Shown one piece after another: positions 1 through 4,412 of a stretch of DNA of 6,586 nt. The notes beneath the pieces were generated by a model. It ran no database searches, had not been told where the DNA came from, and saw nothing but the letters and a program-made list of their open reading frames with translations. The translations under genes were made by a program, and so were the position numbers. Within the stretch, counting starts at the first letter, position 1. Each line of letters opens with the position of its first letter. The stretch comes from Halobacteriales archaeon QH_8_67_36 (GTDB lineage Archaea; Halobacteriota; Halobacteria; Halobacteriales; Haloarculaceae), in contig PXQZ01000054.1 in the NCBI GenBank assembly GCA_003021755.1, positions 1 through 6,586 on the forward strand. Reading direction: 5' to 3'.

Positions 1-2
1 GT

Positions 3-1076
3 ATGAGCAATCTGGACGTCGAGGCGGTCGACGACATCGACGCACCGACCGGCGTCGACGCGCCCGAGTACGTGCTGTACGGGGGGAAAGGCGGGGTCGG
101 GAAGACGACCTGTGCCGCAGCCACCGCGCTAGCGTCGGCCCGCGACGACACGGCGACGCTGGTCGTTTCGACGGACCCGGCCCACTCCCTGTCGGACACG
201 CTGGAGGTTGACGTTCCGGCGGAGCCGACCCGCATCCGCGAGAACATCCCGCTTTATGCCGCCGAAATCGACCCCGAGGCCGCGATGGGCGAGGGGCCCC
301 TGGGGATGGACGACGACGCGCTCGGCGGGCTGGGCGGGATGCTCGGCGGGGGCGGCCCGATGGGCGGCGGTGCCGACGGCCCAATGGGCGACGAGGATCC
401 CATCGGCGGCGAGGAGGGGATTCTGGGTGGCTCGATGCCCGGCGCCGACGAGGCCGCCGCGATGCGGCTCCTGCTGGACTACACCGACGACGACCGCTTC
501 GACCGGGTCGTCATCGACACCGCACCGACGGGGCACACCCTGCGCCTGCTGGAACTGCCCGAGACGATGGACTCGATGGTGGGGACCGTCCTGAAACTCC
601 GCGAGCGCTTCTCCGGCATGATGGACTCGATGAAGGGGATGTTCGGCGACGACGTGGACACGGAGGCCGGCGTCCAGGACCTGGAGGAACTGAGCGCGCG
701 CATCGAGCGCCTGCGCGCCATCCTACGGGACCCGACGCGAACCGATTTCCGCATCGTGATGGTGCCGGAGACGCTGTCGGTGATGGAGTCCGAGCGCCTG
801 CTCGCACAGCTCACCGACTTCGAGATTCCCGTGAGTACCGTCGTCGTCAACCGCGTGATGCAAGACCCCGGCGAGGTGCTGGGTCGCGAGGTCGACATCC
901 CCGGGCCGAACACCGACCACTGCGAGTTCTGCGCCCGGCGCTGGGCGGTCCAGCAGGACGCCATCGCCCGCGCCCAGGACCTCTTCCGCGGTCACGGGGT
1001 CAGACGGGTGCCGCTCTTTGCCGACGAGGTCCACGGCGAGCGACTGCTGTCGGTGGTCGCGGCCTGTCTGGACTGA
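3..1076 (+). CDS. Get3/ArsA-family (TRC40) P-loop ATPase, complete, 357 aa
   Basis: Cytosolic ATPase of the ArsA/Get3/TRC40 family. In eukaryotes Get3 delivers tail-anchored membrane proteins; ArsA energises arsenite efflux. Seen here: the deviant Walker A GGKGGVGKTT at residues 27-36, switch I DPAHSLSD at 58-65, switch II DTAPTGHTL at 162-170, a Met-rich helical stretch around 189-213 where the Get3 client-binding subdomain lies, and a CxxC (C317, C320) matching the zinc site that joins the Get3 dimer. There is one ATPase domain, unlike the duplicated bacterial ArsA, and no ars genes are nearby, so a Get3-like role is the better inference. A low-complexity Gly/Met segment (about 96-145) sits between the first ATPase strands and the conserved PGADEAAAM region. 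ATG at base 3 is the first start; upstream signals lie outside the window. The gene converges on the SDR gene 46 bp away. Family call is firm; the client is unknown. Confidence 0.95.
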   Translation: MSNLDVEAVDDIDAPTGVDAPEYVLYGGKGGVGKTTCAAATALASARDDTATLVVSTDPAHSLSDTLEVDVPAEPTRIRENIPLYAAEIDPEAAMGEGPLGMDDDALGGLGGMLGGGGPMGGGADGPMGDEDPIGGEEGILGGSMPGADEAAAMRLLLDYTDDDRFDRVVIDTAPTGHTLRLLELPETMDSMVGTVLKLRERFSGMMDSMKGMFGDDVDTEAGVQDLEELSARIERLRAILRDPTRTDFRIVMVPETLSVMESERLLAQLTDFEIPVSTVVVNRVMQDPGEVLGREVDIPGPNTDHCEFCARRWAVQQDAIARAQDLFRGHGVRRVPLFADEVHGERLLSVVAACLD

Positions 1077-1112
1077 CAGTCCCACCCGTCGGTCGCGGCC
1101 TGTCTGGACTGA
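1055..1112. repeat. 22-bp direct repeat copying the 3' end of the ATPase gene
   Basis: Bases 1055-1076, the last codons and stop of the ATPase gene, recur perfectly at 1091-1112 with a 36-bp period and 14 bp between copies. The second copy lies wholly in the intergenic gap, after the stop. It looks like a small local duplication at the gene end. Short complementary GACTG/CAGTC words at 1107-1111 and 1120-1124 could make a weak hairpin between the convergent genes, but no T-run follows, so I do not call a terminator. Confidence 0.8.
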
Positions 1113-1122
1113 GAGAGCCCAG

Positions 1123-1956
1123 TCAGTCGATCAGCTTCCGTAGCACGCCGAAGGCGGCGTCCCGCCACCGCGCCGGCAGGTGCTGGGCCATGAGGATGAG
1201 CTTCGCGCCGTCGCCGACGGGGTAGCGCGGGTCCGGGTCGCTCGCGCTGGCGGCGTCACGAATCGTCAGCGCGACGGCGCCGGGCGTGACCGAGAGGGCG
1301 TCCTGAATTCCGGCCAATCGGGAGTCCTCGCGGGCGGTGTAGAGCCAGTCGTAGGCGCCGGTCGTCTCCAGTTCGTCCCGTTCGTCCTGTGCGCGGTCGT
1401 AAAACTCCGTTTCGACCGGGCCGGGCTGGACCAGCACCACGTCGACGCCGTACTCGGCCGCCTCCACACGGAGCGAGTCCGAAAGCGCTTCGAGGGCGAA
1501 CTTCGAGGCGGCGTAGGCCCCCTGTCCGGGGAGTGCGAGCCGGCCGGCGACGCTCGAGACGTTGATGATGGTCCCGCTCTCACGGGCACGCATGTGGGGC
1601 ATGACCCGGCGAACGAGACGATGGGGCCCGTAGACGTTCACGTCGAACTGCTGGCCCGACGCGGCCAGGTCGCGCGTCGGCACGTCCTCGACGGCGCCGA
1701 ACTGGGCGTAGCCGGCGTTGTTCACCAGGCAGTCGATGCGCCCGGCCGAGTCGACGACCGCCGCCACGACGCGCTCGCACTGGTCGGCGTCGGTCACGTC
1801 GAGTTCGGCGGTCTCACAGCCGGACTCGGCGAGGGCAGCGACGTCCGCCTCGTCGCGGGCCGTCGCCCAGACCTGCCAGTCGTCGTCCAGAAACACCTCG
1901 GCTGTCGAGCGACCGATGCCCGAGGAGGCACCGGTTATCAGCACCGTCTTTGCCAT
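1123..1956 (-). CDS. Short-chain dehydrogenase/reductase (SDR), classical type, 277 aa
   Basis: Predicted soluble NAD(P)-dependent oxidoreductase with a Rossmann fold. Visible motifs are the cofactor glycine motif TGASSGIG at residues 8-15, an acidic LDVTD after the third strand (D53), NNAG at 79-82, the structural Asn N107 in DVNVYG, and the catalytic Ser-Tyr-Lys set S135, Y148 and K152 in YAASK. PGPVET follows at 178-183. Arg34 just after the second strand (ATARD) favours NADP(H) over NAD, by analogy with other SDRs. The C-terminal tail (DPRYPVGDGAK onward) is common in the SDR group often annotated only as oxidoreductase. The length is a little above the roughly 250 aa of classical SDRs because of this tail. 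The gene is transcribed alone from a nearby TATA-like box, and the ATG at 1956 lies about 25 nt from it, supporting this start. The substrate cannot be told from sequence. Confidence 0.95.
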   Translation of the reverse strand: MAKTVLITGASSGIGRSTAEVFLDDDWQVWATARDEADVAALAESGCETAELDVTDADQCERVVAAVVDSAGRIDCLVNNAGYAQFGAVEDVPTRDLAASGQQFDVNVYGPHRLVRRVMPHMRARESGTIINVSSVAGRLALPGQGAYAASKFALEALSDSLRVEAAEYGVDVVLVQPGPVETEFYDRAQDERDELETTGAYDWLYTAREDSRLAGIQDALSVTPGAVALTIRDAASASDPDPRYPVGDGAKLILMAQHLPARWRDAAFGVLRKLID

Positions 1957-1977
1957 ACGAAGGGCGTCTCACCCCGG

Positions 1978-1985
1978 ATAATTAA
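1978..1985 (-). promoter_or_regulatory. TATA-like box of the SDR gene
   Basis: On the minus strand the box reads TTAATTAT in otherwise GC-rich DNA, centred about 25 nt before the ATG at 1956. That spacing puts the expected transcription start at or next to the start codon, the usual arrangement of leaderless haloarchaeal mRNAs. No Shine-Dalgarno sequence is evident. Inferred from position and composition only. Confidence 0.65.
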
Positions 1986-2053
1986 GCTTCCCTCGTTTGG
2001 GGCCACAACAATCGTCTCACGGGAGACCGCGTGGTCATCGCTCGACCGGACTC

Positions 2054-2134
2054 ATACTGGTGGCTGTAAATTCGTAACGATATTCGCCACCCCCGGGGTG
2101 GCGAAATGCTCCAGTTTGTTACAGCCACCAGTAT
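2054..2134. repeat. 81-bp symmetric nested inverted repeat (MITE-like or RNA hairpin element)
   Basis: The ends are perfect 16-bp inverted repeats: ATACTGGTGGCTGTAA at 2054-2069 and its reverse complement at 2119-2134. Inside lies a second perfect palindrome (2083-2105). The two are separated by exactly 13 unpaired bases on each side, so the element is symmetric about base 2094 (16+13+11+1+11+13+16). Its right edge shares one base with the stop codon of endonuclease V, so it would sit at the very 3' end of that leftward transcript. A TA dinucleotide occurs at each tip, compatible with a TA target duplication, but it is also part of the palindrome. No T-run follows on either strand. It may be a mini inverted-repeat mobile element, a 3'-end RNA structure or a protein-binding site; the sequence does not decide. 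Confidence 0.8.
2083..2105. promoter_or_regulatory. Inner 23-bp palindrome, possible operator or hairpin tip
   Basis: The arms TTCGCCACCCC and GGGGTGGCGAA are perfect 11-bp inverted repeats around a single C (2094). Arm length and near-zero spacing suit a dimeric DNA-binding protein, but also the tip of the larger hairpin. It lies about 100 bp upstream of the SDR promoter and about 30 bp past the endonuclease V stop. A regulatory role is inference only. Confidence 0.45.
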
Positions 2135-2985
2135 CAGCGTTCGCTTTTCACCGAGTCGGCGTAGGCATCGGCGAGCCGCGTCGGTTCGGGCAGTTTGTAG
2201 CCGGCAGCGGTCGCCAACGCGAGGTCGGCGGCCGTCTCGGCGCTCACCCGGTGGCCGGGGCTGACGATAAGCGGGTTGATGTACTGACTCGACGAGTCGT
2301 ACTGGCGGCTCTGGACAGCGTAGCCGATGCGCGTCCCATCGGCGTCGACGGGGTCGCCGTCTGCCCGTCGTGTCTCCGACGCAACGCTGGTTTCGACCTC
2401 GGCGTCTGCCTCAATGGCGACGCGGGCGCCCTCGGGGAGCTTCCGGTCCAACGACTCCCGGGGTCGACCACAGAGCAGGTTCTTCGCCACCCCGATCGTC
2501 GGCACGTCGAGCGTGACGCCGATATGGGTCGCCAGCCCGGCTTCGCGGTAGTGGATGCGACCGCTGCCGTCCACGAAGACGACGTCGGGCACACACGCAA
2601 GCGCCTCGAAGGCCGCGAGGATGGCGCCGCCCTCGCGGAAGGACAACAGGCCGGGGACGTACGGAATCTCGGTTTCCTCGACGGCCCAGACCCGCTCGAC
2701 GACCTCGCGGCCGCGGAGGACGACGACGGCGGAGACGGCCCTATCGTCGACGAACGCCTGGTCGACGCCGGCGACGAGCGGGCGGTCGGCATCGTCCGTG
2801 GTAGCGCCGGTGGCCGACTCGCCCAGGGTCGCCTGTCCGGCGGGGCCGTCGATAGCGACCGCCGCCGGGTCGAAGTCGAACTCGTCCGCGAAGACCGCCA
2901 CGTCGGCGATGTCGCGCTGCAGGGCCTCCATCTCGGCGGTCGACAGCGTGGGGTCCGGGACGAACTCGGAGCGAACGACCGCCAT
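2134..2985 (-). CDS. nfi: Endonuclease V (deoxyinosine 3' endonuclease), 283 aa
   Basis: Repair endonuclease that nicks DNA near deaminated bases, chiefly hypoxanthine; some homologues cut inosine in RNA. The family signature is clear: GVDQAF with the first metal-binding Asp (D75), the wedge motif PYVPG at 108-112 that probes the lesion, the glutamate in SFREGG (E118), FVDGSG with D139, then H145, GVAKN at 165-169, and SPGHR at 252-256 whose H255 matches the conserved late histidine. The active site looks intact. At 283 aa it is longer than the roughly 225-aa bacterial enzymes. The excess is an N-terminal extension of about 40 residues and an Asp/Glu-rich insert near 183-208. ATG at 2985 overlaps the rhomboid stop by one base (TGATG), which fixes the start and suggests translational coupling. 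The stop codon touches the 81-bp inverted-repeat element. Confidence 0.95.
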   Translation of the reverse strand: MAVVRSEFVPDPTLSTAEMEALQRDIADVAVFADEFDFDPAAVAIDGPAGQATLGESATGATTDDADRPLVAGVDQAFVDDRAVSAVVVLRGREVVERVWAVEETEIPYVPGLLSFREGGAILAAFEALACVPDVVFVDGSGRIHYREAGLATHIGVTLDVPTIGVAKNLLCGRPRESLDRKLPEGARVAIEADAEVETSVASETRRADGDPVDADGTRIGYAVQSRQYDSSSQYINPLIVSPGHRVSAETAADLALATAAGYKLPEPTRLADAYADSVKSER

Positions 2986-3671
2986 CAGAACGGACCGCGA
3001 CCACCGGGGCCGCCGGGACCGCCCGGACCGCCGCGGCGGCCGCCGAACTGTATCTGTCCGGGGATACGCGCCCTGTCCTTGACCCGGCGACCGTACCAGA
3101 GCCCGATGACGAGGCCGACGAGATGGGCCGTGTGGGCGATGTTCCCCCCCAGCAGCCCCGCGCCCTGGGGCGAGAGGGTCCCGGCGATGCTGATAATGGC
3201 GTAGAAACCGGTGATGGCCCAGATCGGCACCGGAATCAGGAAGTAGAGGTAGACGGTGAGGTCCGGGTTCAGGACGGTGACGAAGCCGAGGATGGCAAGC
3301 GCCGCGCCGCTTGCGCCCAGCACGCCGTAGGCGGGCCCGCCCTGGACGAGCTGGAGGCCGACCTGACCGAGGCCAGCGAGCACCCCCGACCCGAGAAAGA
3401 AGATGGTGTAGGTCTTTGACCCCATCTGCTGTTCGGCCAGCCGGCCGAAGAAGTAGATGACGATGGCGTTCCCGGCGATGTGAAACAGCCCGCCGTGGGA
3501 GAAGATAGACGTGACCCAGGTCCAGACGAAGAGGATGTTGTCCGGGTGGAGAACGAACAGCGCCCGGAACGCCGCCGGACCGAAAAACGCCAGCACGACC
3601 CGCTGTGTGACGAAGACGACGGCCATGACGGCGAGGAACACGTAGGTCATGTTCCCGCGGAAGTAGCCCAT
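2985..3671 (-). CDS. Rhomboid-family intramembrane serine protease (start uncertain)
   Basis: Predicted six-helix membrane protease that cleaves within or next to transmembrane segments. Counting from M1 at 3671, the first helix begins near residue 9. HGGLFHIAGN carries the conserved His and Asn (H64, N68) of helix 2; the catalytic serine is in GASGA (S121) and its partner histidine in AHLVG (H183). All are present, so activity is plausible. The C-terminus is a cytosol-like basic stretch ending in GGP repeats. The start is unclear. The same frame is open to an ATG at 3776, inside the AN1 coding stretch, and ATG 3650 overlaps the AN1 stop as ATGA, suiting reinitiation. The frame from about 3728 to 3671 looks like former linker (TGPGGIMGYFRGN), so this domain was probably once joined to the AN1 finger upstream. 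The stop overlaps the endonuclease V start. The substrate is unknown. Confidence 0.88.
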   Translation of the reverse strand: MGYFRGNMTYVFLAVMAVVFVTQRVVLAFFGPAAFRALFVLHPDNILFVWTWVTSIFSHGGLFHIAGNAIVIYFFGRLAEQQMGSKTYTIFFLGSGVLAGLGQVGLQLVQGGPAYGVLGASGAALAILGFVTVLNPDLTVYLYFLIPVPIWAITGFYAIISIAGTLSPQGAGLLGGNIAHTAHLVGLVIGLWYGRRVKDRARIPGQIQFGGRRGGPGGPGGPGGRGPF

Positions 3672-3823
3672 GATGCCGCCGGGGCCCGTGTCGACGTCGA
3701 AGCGGCTTGACTGGCCCGACCCGCCGCCTCGGGCAACCGGTGGTCGGCGCAGTAGGTCCCCCCGCAGTGCCCGCACTGGTAGGGCATGTTCTCCTGCTTT
3801 CCACAGACGTCACACTCCGACAT
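3647..3823 (-). CDS. Truncated AN1-type zinc finger, out of frame with rhomboid, 58 aa
   Basis: Starts MSECDVCGKQ and carries the first six AN1 zinc ligands: C4, C7, C17, C20, C25 and H28. AN1 fingers continue H-x5-H-x-C, usually HRLPEnHdC in haloarchaea. Here the sequence is HRLPE, then residues unlike an AN1 finger, so the last His and Cys are missing. From base 3727 on, the recognisable linker continues in a different frame, that of the rhomboid. Haloarchaeal rhomboids of the RhoII type carry an N-terminal AN1 finger in one polypeptide, so I read this as the N-terminal part of that gene after a deletion of 3n+1 bases (or equivalent) near 3727, or a sequencing error combined with a deletion. 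The fragment ends in TGA overlapping a rhomboid ATG (ATGA). With only three ligand pairs it could still bind one zinc. It is too short to judge function. Confidence 0.7.
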   Translation of the reverse strand: MSECDVCGKQENMPYQCGHCGGTYCADHRLPEAAGRASQAASTSTRAPAASWATSAGT

Positions 3824-3845
3824 TGGCGAAGCTTGGGGTGGGCGG

Positions 3846-3852
3846 TGCAAAG
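3846..3852 (-). promoter_or_regulatory. Weak candidate TATA box for the AN1-rhomboid-nfi operon
   Basis: The minus strand reads CTTTGCA about 26 nt before the ATG at 3823, the spacing expected for a leaderless haloarchaeal transcript. The match to a TATA box is poor. It is proposed only because a promoter for this operon should lie in the divergent gap. Confidence 0.25.
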
Positions 3853-3869
3853 GGATTGTGTTTGTGTGT

Positions 3870-3883
3870 CTCACCGGCGTGAG
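3870..3883. repeat. Short inverted repeat in the divergent promoter region
   Basis: CTCAC and GTGAG flank a 4-base CGGC spacer, roughly midway between the two divergent starts and about 40 bp upstream of the DUF5788 TATA box. It could be an operator half-site pair, but a 5-bp arm is short enough to arise by chance in GC-rich DNA. Confidence 0.25.
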
Positions 3884-3924
3884 CGGGACGGCATCGGGAC
3901 GCTGTCACACATCTACAGCCGACA

Positions 3925-3930
3925 GTATAA
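3925..3930 (+). promoter_or_regulatory. TATA box of the DUF5788-polX operon
   Basis: GTATAA within CAGTATAAGG lies in GC-rich surroundings, with its centre about 29 nt before the GTG at 3957. The spacing predicts transcription starting at or just before that GTG, so a leaderless mRNA. This supports choosing GTG over the upstream in-frame ATG at 3786. Confidence 0.7.
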
Positions 3931-3956
3931 GGCCCCCGGGGCCGAACGGAAGAGTA

Positions 3957-4412
3957 GTGCAAGGGTTCGAGCGCAAACAACTGCTGGAGCGCATCGAACG
4001 GGAAGGTGCGACCGTCGGTGCCGAGATTCCCGACGAGATCACCGTCCAGGGCGAACACATCGATCTGCAGTCGTTCGTCTTCGAAATCCAGCGCCGGGAG
4101 ACGGTGCCACGAGGCGAGCGCGAGCGGGTCACCCAGGCGAAAAAGAACCTCCGCCGGGAGCGCCTCCAGCGCAAGCAACGACTGGAGGACGGCGACGTGA
4201 GCTACGAGCGCGGCGAGGAAATCGTCGAGAACATCATCGGTATCGACCGGGCGCTGAACGCCCTCGAAGGGCTGGGGCCGGCGAACCTCGAAGACGAGGC
4301 GAGGGCACAGGAGGCCGCCGACAAGAAACGCTGGATGTCCTTCCTGCGGAAGGCGCTGGGCCACGAGGACGCCGATTCGGGGACCGGTCGGGCCAGCAGG
4401 GGGCGGCGATGA
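3957..4412 (+). CDS. DUF5788 family protein, 151 aa, GTG start
   Basis: Matches, from memory, a haloarchaeal family of unknown function (DUF5788), typified by FERKQLLERIEREGATVG at the N-terminus, a central FVFEI strand, and the helical segments AKKNLRRERL and IIGIDRALNALE, ending near ADKKRWMSFLRKALG. The protein is highly charged and mostly helical in appearance, with no signal peptide, membrane segment, cysteines or recognisable catalytic motif. The last dozen residues (after LGHED) are a Gly/Arg/Ser-rich tail with no family look. The frame is open back to 3786, but the extension overlaps the AN1 gene and the promoter. GTG at 3957 follows the TATA box at leaderless spacing and starts where the family similarity begins. 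Its stop overlaps the polX start as ATGA, so the two are likely translated together. This hints at, but does not prove, a role linked to PolX. Confidence 0.85.
   Translation: MQGFERKQLLERIEREGATVGAEIPDEITVQGEHIDLQSFVFEIQRRETVPRGERERVTQAKKNLRRERLQRKQRLEDGDVSYERGEEIVENIIGIDRALNALEGLGPANLEDEARAQEAADKKRWMSFLRKALGHEDADSGTGRASRGRR

Noticed and set aside
1..1076. Arsenic-resistance operon
   Set aside because: The ATPase is a single-domain Get3-like protein with a zinc CxxC, and no arsenite pump, reductase or regulator lies in the window.
2014..2027. GTCTC/GAGAC inverted repeat as a terminator or operator
   Set aside because: The arms are only 5 bp with a 4-base loop and no T-run; too weak to call in GC-rich DNA.
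1180..3204. Very long open frame (674 codons) on the plus strand
   Set aside because: It runs antisense across the SDR gene, the inverted-repeat gap and endonuclease V. Its product has no recognisable motif, and GC-rich genes commonly leave such shadow frames open.
1965..3874. GTCTCAC word in three intergenic places (1965, 2014, 3868) as a shared regulatory site
   Set aside because: The same word also occurs inside the SDR coding region near 1811, and the flanks do not match, so chance is a sufficient explanation.
3786..3956. ATG at 3786 as the start of the DUF5788 gene
   Set aside because: The extension overlaps the AN1 coding region and includes the TATA box at 3925. Family-like sequence begins only at the GTG at 3957.
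3707..4408. Upstream extension of the PolX frame to 3707
   Set aside because: The extra 234 residues are Arg-rich and out of frame with the recognisable AN1 and DUF5788 genes. PolX homology begins at the ATG at 4409, inside an ATGA overlap.
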